A DNA stretch of 47,244 nt from a virus, in the IMG/VR virus record IMGVR_UViG_3300043496_000032, positions 1-47,244 of that record. One strand, 5' to 3'. The position numbers and the translations under genes were made by a program. Below are positions 30,782 to 39,579 of this stretch, in pieces. Under the pieces are notes generated by a model. That model was not told where the DNA came from. It saw only the letters and a list, made by a program, of their open reading frames with translations, and searched no databases. Position 1 is the stretch's first letter; every line of letters starts with the position of its first letter.

Positions 30782-31390
30782 ATGGCTAAGATTCTTGTTA
30801 ATACTACTAACGGTGCAGAGATTCCCGCAGATCATGTTCAGATCTCCTCGAATCTGCGTGAAACGGAAAAGATGGTGAAAGAGGGTAAGTCGGTTCCCGC
30901 TGATCAACGCTACAGAAACGCGATTATCAAAGCACTGGAAGTGCCCAGCATCGAAGAACGTTTCCGCCCACTGGTACTGGATACGCTCTACACCGTAGCT
31001 AAGTCCAGATTCGAAAAATGGATGGAGGAAACGAACCGCAGTGCTAAGGAAATCGAGAGCGAGGATTACACCGTAGATAGCTTGCTAGCTTGGTATGCAA
31101 CCGACGCAGTATCAGGCCGCATGACGAAAGAACAAGTAGTCGCATGGTTCAAAGCCGGCGATACCTACAAGCTAGTGAACGAGAAGAAAGGGGAGAAACA
31201 GGCCGCTAGCTGGCTGGAACTGTTCGGGAAGATGGCTAGTCCGAATCATGGAGTAAATCCGAATACCTGCCGGGTTCTGTTGGCTGGAATGCAACCCCTC
31301 GACGCTGCTAGCGAGATTGGAAAGGCAATAGCAGTGAAGCTAGGTAATACGATAGCGAAGTCGGAAACCAGTCAGGTAGAAGGTCTGTAA
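30782..31390 (+). CDS. Rightward early gene, unknown function
   Basis: 202 residues, soluble. The N-terminal third is mixed (AKILVNTTNGAEIPADHVQI), then long helices (LRETEKMVKEGKSVPADQRY; FRPLVLDTLYTVAKSRFEKW; EQVVAWFKAGDTYKLVNEK) and a closing stretch with NPNTCRVLLAGMQPL. It stands alone between the origin region and the late operon, on the opposite strand from the replication arm. No enzymatic motif seen. It could be a regulator or virion-associated protein. Confidence 0.75.
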   Translation: MAKILVNTTNGAEIPADHVQISSNLRETEKMVKEGKSVPADQRYRNAIIKALEVPSIEERFRPLVLDTLYTVAKSRFEKWMEETNRSAKEIESEDYTVDSLLAWYATDAVSGRMTKEQVVAWFKAGDTYKLVNEKKGEKQAASWLELFGKMASPNHGVNPNTCRVLLAGMQPLDAASEIGKAIAVKLGNTIAKSETSQVEGL

Positions 31391-31462
31391 TTAACTAGTA
31401 TCTAGCGGCACGGCAAGTCCGGTAAGTCCGCTAGTATCTCCAAACCTCGGGAGCCATATTTG

Positions 31463-31543
31463 ATGCAACTAACTATATTCCTCGTCACCATCCTGATACT
31501 CGTCATCATACTAGCTATCCACTGGTATCGTAACGGTATCTAG
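31463..31543 (+). CDS. 26-residue single-membrane-segment peptide
   Basis: ATG at 31463 with GGGAG 9 bases upstream. The whole peptide MQLTIFLVTILILVIILAIH plus WYRNGI is one hydrophobic helix with a short basic tail, N-out/C-in or the reverse. No endolysin or holin is recognised elsewhere, so a lysis or membrane role is possible. It is short, so chance occurrence cannot be excluded, but the ribosome site and uninterrupted hydrophobicity favour a real gene. Confidence 0.55.
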   Translation: MQLTIFLVTILILVIILAIHWYRNGI

Positions 31544-31900
31544 TTAGATATCAGATGGAGTATCTAGCTAATATGCGAGATACTCTGTTACAAATTCGCC
31601 GCCTACTTCGTAGTCGGAATAACAGTTGCCTTCGGCAATGGGTAACGAGTCGCACATGCGACAGTTTTCGGGGGGTGGAGGACCTTTTTACTCCGCGCCA
31701 GGGACGTTTCCTACTTGCACCTCTCCAATTTTACTAAAAAATTTCAACCATTTCCCTCCCTTTACCTTACTAACGTCTCCGGTATCCTGGTCAGATGCAC
31801 TATTTGCGTCAAACGGTGGCCCGAATTCCCGATTTTGGTAGTTTTCCACTATCTTTGTAGAAATATTAGTGCGGAAACGGCGAAATCGGTTCCGTAACTC
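31544..31900 (+). other. Intergenic stretch with repeats and small hairpins
   Basis: No supported gene. GTATCTAG-type repeats cluster here and just upstream (31395, 31431, 31536, 31560). Small hairpins include TTGCC/GGCAA near 31630 and GTCGC-ACAT-GCGAC near 31650 followed by AGTTTTC. One copy of TTTCCACTAT lies near 31846 and another near 31907, inside the late promoter. Base composition is AT-rich after 31720. Confidence 0.4.
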
Positions 31901-31929
31901 TTGACTTTCCACTATTTCCATGCTAACAT
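31901..31929 (+). promoter_or_regulatory. Candidate late promoter for the structural operon
   Basis: TTGACT (31901-31906), 17-base spacer, TAACAT (31924-31929), predicted start near 31936, 73 bases before the first late gene. The spacer contains TTCCACTAT, repeated at about 31846. Confidence 0.55.
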
Positions 31930-32008
31930 TTTGCACATCAACGCAAAATTTCAGAATCGGCTAACAGTCTCCGGCCGTTTACTAGGAGACTACCTTGAGG
32001 AAACTAAC

Positions 32009-32545
32009 ATGGGTCCTTTTCTTGCTCTGATTACTCCACTTGGTGGAGGTGATGGTGGTGGAGGCGGTGGAACTGGTATCTGGGGACCAACAGATCCACG
32101 ACCAACGCTTCCCATTGCTGGTTGGAACCCTGGCAGTGGCCAGTTTCCGCCATTCGTACCTCCTGGTGGTGGTGAACAACCTCCGTATCCCAGTCATCCG
32201 ATTGCTGGTGGTCCGTGGCCTACTCATCCTATCTTCTATCCTCCGGGAACTCGTCCACCGGGACAAGGTGGGCCGATGCCTCCGATCATCGTAGTTCCAC
32301 CGGAGCAACCTCCTGGTATTTGGGGACCGAATGATCCTCGTCCAACTCTGCCGATTTCTGGTTGGAATCCTGGTACTGGCCAATTCCCAGAAGTACCGGG
32401 TGGCGGCGGAGAAGGAGAACACAAGCCGAAGTTCGAGCGGAAGATTGGTTGGTCAGAGCAGACCGGCTGGGTAGTTGTGTTTGTTCCAGCAGAAGGAACT
32501 CTGGTACCTACGCCATCCAGCGAGACGGAACAACCCAAGGAGTAA
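32009..32545 (+). CDS. Proline/glycine-rich repeat protein at the head of the late operon
   Basis: 178 residues from the ATG at 32009 (GAGGA 7 bases upstream). Opens MGPFLALITPLGGGDGGGGG, then two copies of IWGPxDPRPTLPIxGWNPGx about 80 residues apart, separated by a Pro/His-rich linker. The end is a compact strand-rich part (GWSEQTGWVVVFVPAEG). Proteins of this kind stand just before the terminase in several podoviruses; their function is not known to me. Extended and probably non-globular. Confidence 0.7.
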   Translation: MGPFLALITPLGGGDGGGGGGTGIWGPTDPRPTLPIAGWNPGSGQFPPFVPPGGGEQPPYPSHPIAGGPWPTHPIFYPPGTRPPGQGGPMPPIIVVPPEQPPGIWGPNDPRPTLPISGWNPGTGQFPEVPGGGGEGEHKPKFERKIGWSEQTGWVVVFVPAEGTLVPTPSSETEQPKE

Positions 32546-32550
32546 GAGTC

Positions 32551-33135
32551 GTGGTTGATCGTGACAAAGTCATCGAGATGTTAAGTAGGGGATACTCCCA
32601 TTCGGTAGTAGCAGCCGCTGTTGGCTGCACAGACGGGTATATCTCCCAGCTTGTTTCCGAGGATGAAGTCCGATCAACCATCTCCTCCAAGCGCCTTGCC
32701 CTGCTAGAACGGCACGTAGATACTGATGACAGTGTGGATGACCTCGAAGTCACAGCACTGAAGAAACTCCATCAGTTAATGCCAACAATTACTGATCCGA
32801 TGAAAGCTCTTCGGATCTTCCAAGTTGCAAATGGTGCAAAACGTAAAACTGTGGAACCAACTGCGGTAGGAGACTCTAAGGGTGTGACGGTCGTCGTCAA
32901 CCTACCGGCAGTAGCCATGACACAGTTTAAGCTCAGCACCGACAAGCAAGTAGTGGAAGTGGATGGTCGTTCTATGACTACCCTCCCCTCTAACATCCTA
33001 ACCCGCAGATTGGCGGAACGAAAGGAAGCTGTACCGCAAATTACTGATGCAACCAGCGCAGAAGCACTTCTTTCCCAGGTGGCAAGTGGTACTCCCATCT
33101 TGCAAGTTCGTAACGTACTAGGACAACCAGCATGA
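32551..33135 (+). CDS. Putative small terminase subunit (HTH)
   Basis: 194 residues from a GTG at 32551, with AAGGAG 8 bases upstream; the open frame extends further up but overlaps the previous gene. Residues 5-40 (VIEMLSRGYSHSVVAAAVGC, TDGYISQLVSED) form a helix-turn-helix of the resolvase/terminase type. A helical middle follows (EVTALKKLHQLM) and a beta-rich end. With the large terminase two genes downstream, DNA recognition for packaging is the likely role; a regulator is the alternative. Confidence 0.6.
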   Translation: MVDRDKVIEMLSRGYSHSVVAAAVGCTDGYISQLVSEDEVRSTISSKRLALLERHVDTDDSVDDLEVTALKKLHQLMPTITDPMKALRIFQVANGAKRKTVEPTAVGDSKGVTVVVNLPAVAMTQFKLSTDKQVVEVDGRSMTTLPSNILTRRLAERKEAVPQITDATSAEALLSQVASGTPILQVRNVLGQPA

Positions 33136-33641
33136 CTGCTAAAATCACCATCCAGAACATGAGCAATGTTGCTCTCAAGGTATCTACTGTGGAAACAGAG
33201 CAGGAAGGGAAACCAACTTCCGAACGTCTCATCATGAACAGGGAACCTCAGGAGTTCGTTATTACCAAGGATCGTATGTTGGTAATTGCAGAGGCAGATA
33301 CCGCAGATGAAGGGGATAACAAGAAGGCAGCAGCATTGGATGCAGCAGCCAAGGAACCTCAGCGACTCGGAGAACAACGCAACCCGCAAGTTACGTTGGG
33401 TTCGCAGCCGCATGATCCGAACAAGGAAGAAGTTGATCGTCCGACTCCGATGGCTAATACCAACGTTGAGCAGATTCCAGCTCAGCGAGGAGCACCGGAA
33501 ACAGCAGGGAAAGCAGTACCAGGAGAAACACCGCCTGCTGGAACTCCTAAGAAAGCTCCGGAAGCAGATCAGAAGAGTCCTGCTACCAAGGAACCTCCGA
33601 AGAGTACAGCTCCGATGACCAACAAGGATAAGGCTCCTTGA
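33132..33641 (+). CDS. Hypothetical protein between terminase genes
   Basis: 169 residues. The first 55 form a small beta domain (AKITIQNMSNVALKVSTVET, EFVITKDRMLVIAE). The remaining 110 are Pro/Ala/Lys/Glu-rich and presumably disordered. ATGA overlap at the start and TTGA overlap at the end couple it to both neighbours. Role unknown. Confidence 0.65.
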   Translation: MTAKITIQNMSNVALKVSTVETEQEGKPTSERLIMNREPQEFVITKDRMLVIAEADTADEGDNKKAAALDAAAKEPQRLGEQRNPQVTLGSQPHDPNKEEVDRPTPMANTNVEQIPAQRGAPETAGKAVPGETPPAGTPKKAPEADQKSPATKEPPKSTAPMTNKDKAP

Positions 33642-35125
33642 GCGAGGAGTTACTAACTGCAGGAGTTGATCGTGACTCTGCAGTGGATGCAGCAAAGAGG
33701 GACCTTAACTTCTTTGCTGCACTCTCAATCCCCAGCATCTTCCTCTTCCCCTATCCTGTTATCTTTCTCGCTATCTGGCAGATACTTCAGACAGCTATCG
33801 AGAAAGCTAAGGGAAAGGACTATCTCGCCATCGGTATTCCCCGAGGCTTTGGTAAGACCATCCTCCTGAAGCTGTATGCTGTTTACATCGTACTTTTCAC
33901 AGATCGCCGCTTCATCCTGATAGTTTGCAACACACAGACTCTCGCAGAGAACTTCCTCGCAGACGTCGCAGATATCTTGGACTCCGACAACATTCAAGCT
34001 ATCTTCGGTAACTGGCGACTTACGCTGGATAAGGATCGACTCGATCAGAAGAAGTTCTCTTTCCGTGGTAGACCTGTAGTGATTGCAGCACTGGGAGCAG
34101 GGAGTTCCTTACGTGGACTTAACATCAAGTTTGTTCGTCCAGATTGTATCATCATGGATGATATGCAATCACGCGAGCAAGCTGAGAGTCCCGTGGAATC
34201 AACTAAGACAACAACGTGGATGATCGGCACTCTGCTCAAAGCAGCAAGCCCCCACCGTTGTTTGTATATCTTCGTGGGCAACATGTATCCCTTCGAAGGC
34301 AGCATACTCAAGAAGTTAAAATACAACCCAACTTGGATTTCTTTCATCTGTGGTGCTATCTTGGAAGATGGCAACAGTATATGGCCAGACCTGAAGAGCG
34401 TGGATGAACTACTCACAGAGTTGGAGAACGATACTTCCTTGGGTCATCCGGAGATATTCTACTCGGAGGTAATGAACGACGAGGAAGCTGGAACTCGCAG
34501 CGGCATCGACGTTAGCAAGATCAAGGGATATCGAGATAACGATCTACCAGATTGGCACAGTGCTGGTTGCATCATCGTTGATCCATCAGGACGTGCTAAG
34601 CACAATGACGACACAGCCATCGGAGTTATGTTACTCTACGATGAGAAGCCACTCCTACGCGAGTTGAAGGTTGGTAAGTTGGATCCGAAGGAACAGATTC
34701 GCACAGCTATCACACTCGCCCTGAAGTACCAGTTACCTGCAATCATTGTTGAAGCTGTTGCCTACCAAGCTACTCTGATCTACTGGGCAGAACACTATCT
34801 CACCCAACTCGGAATTAAGGGAATCCAGGTACTTCCAATTTATCCTGGTATGTCCTCCAAGGTTCTACGAATTACCCAATCTCTACGTCAGATAATCGCT
34901 GACGATATCCGTTTGCATGAGTCTGTACGTTCTCAGGTAACTTACCAGATTGTCCACTGGAATCCACTCAAGCCTAAGGGAGCTAAGGATGACATTCTGG
35001 ATATCATCGCTTACTTCTACCCAATCATCAAGGACTACAAGTTTCAGATAATGAGACTGTACGCCATCGACAACGAAGAAGCTTCTGGTGCTGTGCATAC
35101 AGAGGATATGGAACTTCTCTTCTAG
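33638..35125 (+). CDS. terL: Terminase large subunit
   Basis: The protein has 495 residues from a TTG overlapping the previous stop (TTGA). It packages DNA into proheads using an N-terminal ATPase and a C-terminal RNase H-fold nuclease. Walker A GIPRGFGKT is at about 65-73, Walker B CIIMDD at about 170-175. Nuclease acidic residues appear in IIVDPSGRAKHNDD (about 312-325), IIVEAVAY and DDILDIIAY (about 450). The combination is diagnostic. Usual length for the family. Confidence 0.93.
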   Translation: MSEELLTAGVDRDSAVDAAKRDLNFFAALSIPSIFLFPYPVIFLAIWQILQTAIEKAKGKDYLAIGIPRGFGKTILLKLYAVYIVLFTDRRFILIVCNTQTLAENFLADVADILDSDNIQAIFGNWRLTLDKDRLDQKKFSFRGRPVVIAALGAGSSLRGLNIKFVRPDCIIMDDMQSREQAESPVESTKTTTWMIGTLLKAASPHRCLYIFVGNMYPFEGSILKKLKYNPTWISFICGAILEDGNSIWPDLKSVDELLTELENDTSLGHPEIFYSEVMNDEEAGTRSGIDVSKIKGYRDNDLPDWHSAGCIIVDPSGRAKHNDDTAIGVMLLYDEKPLLRELKVGKLDPKEQIRTAITLALKYQLPAIIVEAVAYQATLIYWAEHYLTQLGIKGIQVLPIYPGMSSKVLRITQSLRQIIADDIRLHESVRSQVTYQIVHWNPLKPKGAKDDILDIIAYFYPIIKDYKFQIMRLYAIDNEEASGAVHTEDMELLF

Positions 35126-35139
35126 GAACTGGAAACTAA

Positions 35140-37065
35140 ATGGCCACGCAAAATCGTACGCTTCGACCATCGCCTGACTCGCAGGAAATCATGATCCGCT
35201 ACGTACGGAACTGTGCTGAGTTCCTCAACAACAACTTCAACATTCGAGATAAATTGTTGCAGATTGACAGACAGTACGCTCGAGAGATGGACTTGTCGAA
35301 TAAACAAACTCGTGCGAAACTCGCGAATAGTGCTGGTGATCCTTCCTACCTGCAGAACGTTACCATTCCAGTAGTTATGCCGCAAACGGAGTCTGCACTT
35401 GCCTTCCTCAGCAACACATTCCTTACTGGCTATCCACTATTTCCGACGGTCAGTAAGCCAATCAAAGCTGCGGAAGCTCTTCAACTTGAGACAGTTATCG
35501 GCGAGCACGCGGTTAAATTCGGTTACGTACCGGAGTTACTGCTCTTCTTGCGAGATGGTCTTAAGTATAACATTGCAGCAGTTGAAGTAGAGTGGACAAA
35601 CAAGAAAATCTACTCCATTACCAACGATCCCACCAAGACACTGGATCAGGGAAATGCTGTTGAGACTTACACAGCAGGGAACTACATCAAGCGGCTATCC
35701 ATGTATAACACTATCATGGATACTCGAGTTATGAATCCAGCACGGATGCACATCGAGGCAGAGTTTGCTGGATACACAGAGCTTCTCGGCAAGGTAGCAC
35801 TGAAACAGCTAATCGCCGACCTTGGTGCTGAAAGCACTATGAATGCTACCAAGGCATTCGAGAGCGGAGGTGCTAGCTACGTCAATGTTCCAGGTTCTGC
35901 AGCCTACTACATTCCAGATATCAATCCGCAAGCACTACTTGATCCGCAACAAGCAGACTTTAACTGGCTCAACTGGGGTGGAGTTGATGTTGCTAATCGT
36001 ATCAAGTACAGTTCTGTGTATGAAGTTACCAGGCTGTATGCGCGCATAATCCCTTCGGACTTTGGTTTAGCTGTACCTAACAGCAATACACCACAGATAT
36101 GGAAGTTCATCGTCGTTAACCGCAACGTTCTGATATTCGCTGAACGGCAAACGAATGCGCACAACTATCTTGGCATCCTGTTTGGTCAACCAATGGAAGA
36201 TGGTCTTGGTTGGCAAACTAAGAGCTTCTCAGAGAATGCCGTACCAATGCAACAAGCAGCTACGGCACTCCATAACAGTGCGATGGAAAGCCAGCGAAAG
36301 AAAGTTTATGATCGGCTACTCTATGATCCATCCAGAATTAACAAGGCTGATATCGACAAGGCAAGCAGTGTTGCTCGTATCCCCGTCAAGCAGCAAGCCT
36401 ACGGTACCAACCTCAGTGATGCAGTCTACGCTGTTCCGTACAGAGACGAAGGTGTAGCTTCCATTCTGCAATTCTCTCAACAGATAGTGGAAATGAGCAA
36501 CGTTGTTACTGGTCAGAACAGAGTACAGCAAGGACAGTTCCAGAAAGGTAACAAGACCAGACACGAGTTCGAGGACGTTATGTCCCACAGCAACGCTCGT
36601 ATGCAGATGATGGCTCTCCTGCTCGAGTATCGCTTCTTCCAACCACTTAAGGAGATTATCAAACTCAACATCATGCAATACCAACTTGCTACTACCCTCT
36701 ACAACAGGGACATTAAGCAGCAGGTTGCCGTAAATCCGGTGGATATCCGACAGGCAAGTATCGAATTCCAGTTGGCCGATGGAGTGATTCCCGTCGACAA
36801 GATAGCGAATCAGGAAGGTTTCACTGTGCTAATGCAGATGGCTGGTACCAATCCGCAACTAGCAGCAGAGTACGACCTTATCGGTGCGTTCGCATACTTC
36901 CTGCAACTCAATGGTGCTACCTGGATTAATGACTTCCACCGTGATCCAGCAGCGCAGAAGGCTTACCTTGCGCAAACTCAAAACCTCAATTCAGGACTTC
37001 CTGCTACTGTAGGAAGCACAGATCTAAATGGACAACCCACCTCCACTGCTCAGTCTCTCCAGTGA
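35140..37065 (+). CDS. Portal protein
   Basis: The protein has 641 residues. It directly follows the large terminase and precedes scaffold and capsid. The sequence has the helical-wing and stem pattern of podovirus portals: RLSMYNTIMDTRVMNPARMH, VVNRNVLIFAERQTNAHNYL, MEDGLGWQTKSFSENAVPMQ and VTGQNRVQQGQFQKGNKTRH (the stem and tunnel-loop region). The C-terminus is Ser/Thr/Gln-rich. The dodecameric portal forms the DNA channel and docks the terminase. Called from context and pattern. Confidence 0.85.
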   Translation: MATQNRTLRPSPDSQEIMIRYVRNCAEFLNNNFNIRDKLLQIDRQYAREMDLSNKQTRAKLANSAGDPSYLQNVTIPVVMPQTESALAFLSNTFLTGYPLFPTVSKPIKAAEALQLETVIGEHAVKFGYVPELLLFLRDGLKYNIAAVEVEWTNKKIYSITNDPTKTLDQGNAVETYTAGNYIKRLSMYNTIMDTRVMNPARMHIEAEFAGYTELLGKVALKQLIADLGAESTMNATKAFESGGASYVNVPGSAAYYIPDINPQALLDPQQADFNWLNWGGVDVANRIKYSSVYEVTRLYARIIPSDFGLAVPNSNTPQIWKFIVVNRNVLIFAERQTNAHNYLGILFGQPMEDGLGWQTKSFSENAVPMQQAATALHNSAMESQRKKVYDRLLYDPSRINKADIDKASSVARIPVKQQAYGTNLSDAVYAVPYRDEGVASILQFSQQIVEMSNVVTGQNRVQQGQFQKGNKTRHEFEDVMSHSNARMQMMALLLEYRFFQPLKEIIKLNIMQYQLATTLYNRDIKQQVAVNPVDIRQASIEFQLADGVIPVDKIANQEGFTVLMQMAGTNPQLAAEYDLIGAFAYFLQLNGATWINDFHRDPAAQKAYLAQTQNLNSGLPATVGSTDLNGQPTSTAQSLQ

Positions 37066-37258
37066 GCAAGTACAAGTAATCAATGCACATGCAGCTTCGG
37101 CAGCAAGCATGATCATTGATACTAAGTTCGGACCTGATAGCGATTCGAAAGATGCTGCTGTCAATAACATCATCTTCCAACAAGGCATGTTGCACGCTTA
37201 TCATGCCTTGTTGGTCTATGATGCAGAAACACTAAAGCGTGCACAGGAGGTAACATAA
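37028..37258 (+). CDS. Small protein between portal and scaffold
   Basis: 76 residues. Its ATG lies 38 bases inside the portal gene in another frame; AGGA is upstream at about 12 bases. Helical (SSEQVQVINAHAASAASMII, MLHAYHALLVYDAETLKR). A later ATG would halve the gene and is less likely. Possibly a head-assembly accessory. Confidence 0.6.
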   Translation: MDNPPPLLSLSSEQVQVINAHAASAASMIIDTKFGPDSDSKDAAVNNIIFQQGMLHAYHALLVYDAETLKRAQEVT

Positions 37259-37259
37259 C

Positions 37260-37970
37260 ATGCCATCACTAATGCAAAGACTCGGATTCGGAACATCGCT
37301 GAAGCCGCCAGATTCCATGCAACTTCATCAACCTGCTGCTAACCCAGAGGTGATAGTACAGCAACCGCCAGGCACGTCTGCTAATGGTCCTGCAGAGCCT
37401 GTTCTCCCTCTAGATCAATTTAAGGACATCTGGTCTAATCCTCCTGCTGACCCAAAAGCGCCCGTCGATAAGTATGGGCAACCTCTTCTTAACATAGATC
37501 CTGCAGCTATTGCAGCTCAAGTTGGGAAGATGAACTTTCTGGATGGTATCTCTAGCGAACTGCTCACAAAAGCAACTAGTGGTGATGCCGCCGCCTTCTC
37601 CCAGGTAGTCAATACCAGCATCCAAAAAGCACTGGCAGCACAAGTTCAACTATCTGGTCAGATGGTTGAAGGTGCAGTAAGTGAAAACAACAAACGTTTT
37701 GAGACTAGACTTCCTAAACAAATCAAGGAAGCTCAAGTTAATGACGTTCGTAGTTCAAACACCGTACTATCGCACCCGGCTGCTGCTCCGATGCTAGATA
37801 TGGCCAAACGGTCATTGATGGCTAAGAACCCAAACCTCTCTCCGCAAGAAATCCACTCGCAAGCAGAAGAGATGCTATCTACTTTTGCTCAGTCGTTAGT
37901 GGAGGATAAGCAGAAGAGGACACAACCAGCACCGGTGAAAGATCCATCCGACTTTTCATCCTGGAGCTAA
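37260..37970 (+). CDS. Scaffolding protein
   Basis: 236 residues, just before the capsid gene, with GGAGG 9 bases upstream. A Pro/Gln-rich, probably disordered N-terminus is followed by a helix-rich C-terminal half (SPQEIHSQAEEMLSTFAQSL) ending in a basic patch and DPSDFSSWS. This is the typical composition of phage scaffolds. It contains PADPKAPVDKYGQPL, a motif often seen in the podovirus scaffold N-terminus. No protease motif. Confidence 0.75.
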   Translation: MPSLMQRLGFGTSLKPPDSMQLHQPAANPEVIVQQPPGTSANGPAEPVLPLDQFKDIWSNPPADPKAPVDKYGQPLLNIDPAAIAAQVGKMNFLDGISSELLTKATSGDAAAFSQVVNTSIQKALAAQVQLSGQMVEGAVSENNKRFETRLPKQIKEAQVNDVRSSNTVLSHPAAAPMLDMAKRSLMAKNPNLSPQEIHSQAEEMLSTFAQSLVEDKQKRTQPAPVKDPSDFSSWS

Positions 37971-37971
37971 C

Positions 37972-39180
37972 ATGCCTGCTGGTATCTTCAATTCCCAAAC
38001 TCCCCCGGCCGACTTGATTCGCAAGGACTTTGCATCCTTGATCACCCGAATCATGCCTAACGGACAAGCACCGCTTTTCGCAATCACCTCGATGCTGAAA
38101 GATGAAACCGTGTACCAAATGGAATACGGTTACTTCTCGAAGACGATGGTGTTTCCGAAGCTGGTGATTAACGGAGCCCTCGCTGCTGGTGCAACTACGT
38201 TCGTTGTCGTAGACACTACGAACATCATCCCCGGAATGGTGTTTCAGGTTGACACCACTAAGGAAAACGTGTTGATTAACACGGTTCCAGATGCTACCTC
38301 GGTTACGGTTACCAGAAACTTCGGTAATACTGTCTCCCTGGGTATCGCAACCAGCGTGTCTCTATGGATGGTTGGTAATGCGTTCGAAGAAGCATCTCTC
38401 CGTCCGCAGTCCCTCATCATCAATCCGACTCGAGTTACCAACTACACCCAGATCTTCCGTAACACTTGGACCATCAGCGGAACTCTCGCTGCAACTCAGG
38501 TGATTGCAGGAGATGGGAATGTTCCGGAAGCACGCAGAGACTGTGCGCTCTTCCATGCTGTGGACATTGAGAAAGCACTGATCTTCGGTCAGAAGTTCTT
38601 GGGAACCAAGAATGGTCAACCTATCCACACAATGGATGGTGTGATCAACATTGTTACCGTGAACGCTGCTGGTAACGTTACTACCCTCGGCTCCACTACC
38701 AACTACACCCAGTTGGAAGCTGCACTGGATCCAGTGTTCAACCAGGTAACTGATCCTGCTGGTAAGCCGGAACGCGTGTTCTTTGTCTCTGGCACGATGC
38801 GGCGAGTTCTGCACCAGATTTTCCGCGCAAACGGAACGTACTTCATCCAAGGTAAGGAAACTAACTTTGGACTCCAGTACGACAGCTTCAAGATCCCTCG
38901 TGGTGACTTCTCCATCGTAGAACATCCACTCCTGAATGCTTATGGTGCCACAAGTACCTGGGGCAAGATGGGAATTGCACTGGATCTCACCTCCTTCTCG
39001 ATGGGCTACATGCAAGGTCGAAAGACTGTTAGCAAGGACTTTAACCACGCTGGGCAACCTGCAGTGGACAATGGCATTGATGCTGTTGGTGGTTCCCTGT
39101 TGACAGAATGCACCTGCTTGGTTAAGAATCCGGCAGCAGATGCAATCCTCTACAATGCAACAGCCGGTGTTGCTGGTTAG
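37972..39180 (+). CDS. Major capsid protein (SU10-like, DUF5309-type)
   Basis: 402 residues, spaced 1 base after the scaffold gene. The N-terminal arm is hydrophobic-polar. The pattern SLIINPTRVTNYTQIFRNTW TISGT, then DIEKALIFGQKF and RVFFVSGTMRRVLHQIF is characteristic of DUF5309/SU10-like HK97-fold capsids. A strand-rich insertion (GALAAGATTFVVVDTTNIIP) probably forms a surface domain. It is expected to be the most abundant virion protein. Confidence 0.85.
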   Translation: MPAGIFNSQTPPADLIRKDFASLITRIMPNGQAPLFAITSMLKDETVYQMEYGYFSKTMVFPKLVINGALAAGATTFVVVDTTNIIPGMVFQVDTTKENVLINTVPDATSVTVTRNFGNTVSLGIATSVSLWMVGNAFEEASLRPQSLIINPTRVTNYTQIFRNTWTISGTLAATQVIAGDGNVPEARRDCALFHAVDIEKALIFGQKFLGTKNGQPIHTMDGVINIVTVNAAGNVTTLGSTTNYTQLEAALDPVFNQVTDPAGKPERVFFVSGTMRRVLHQIFRANGTYFIQGKETNFGLQYDSFKIPRGDFSIVEHPLLNAYGATSTWGKMGIALDLTSFSMGYMQGRKTVSKDFNHAGQPAVDNGIDAVGGSLLTECTCLVKNPAADAILYNATAGVAG

Positions 39181-39189
39181 GAGATTTGA

Positions 39190-39579
39190 ATGGCAACAGA
39201 GCAGCAAGAGCAGGAACGGCCACCGTACAACCACGATGCTCTACAGATCCCGATGGCAAGACTTCCAGAAGATAAGGAGGTGGCGGAGAAAACCTACCAC
39301 AGCCTGATCCCTGGAAGTAACTACATCGACGCAGTTGGTGCAGTTCACACGTTCGACCGGAACGGAGAGATTCGTACTACCTCGAAGAACCTCCAGAAAG
39401 CACTGGATGGAATTGCTGACAAGCCTGGTAGTCCTGTGTTCGCTAAGGGTTCTGGACCTGTGAAAGCACCAGGAGATGATGCTCCTGTGAACGAACTGCA
39501 AACTCGAGCTGCTCAAGTTATCGAGCAGATCAAGAAGGCAGAAGCTCAGCAATCGTCTGGTGGTGGACAAGTAACATGA
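39190..39579 (+). CDS. Small head-associated protein
   Basis: 129 residues; AGGAG precedes the ATG. Charged N-terminus, then YHSLIPGSNYIDAVGAVHTF DRNGEIRTT, a small beta motif found near capsid genes in phages, and a Gln/Ala helix at the end. Probably a head-completion or decoration factor; not certain. Confidence 0.6.
   Translation: MATEQQEQERPPYNHDALQIPMARLPEDKEVAEKTYHSLIPGSNYIDAVGAVHTFDRNGEIRTTSKNLQKALDGIADKPGSPVFAKGSGPVKAPGDDAPVNELQTRAAQVIEQIKKAEAQQSSGGGQVT

Noticed and set aside
30782-31390. Paralogy of the rightward early protein with the 246-residue protein at 24001
   Set aside because: Similar size and helical layout, but no convincing shared motif by eye.
31555-31737. Plus-strand frame of 60 codons after the membrane peptide
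   Set aside because: No ribosome site, and the second half looks random.
31688-31936. Minus-strand frame of 82 codons before the late operon
   Set aside because: GTG start with no ribosome site and overlap with the late promoter. The composition is plausible, so it remains a weak possibility.
32772-33695. Minus-strand open frame of 307 codons across the terminase small subunit region
   Set aside because: Arg/Leu/Cys-rich shadow; opposite to three coupled genes.
38362-39234. Long minus-strand open frame opposite the capsid gene
   Set aside because: Cys/His/Ser-rich shadow of the capsid coding sequence; against operon direction.
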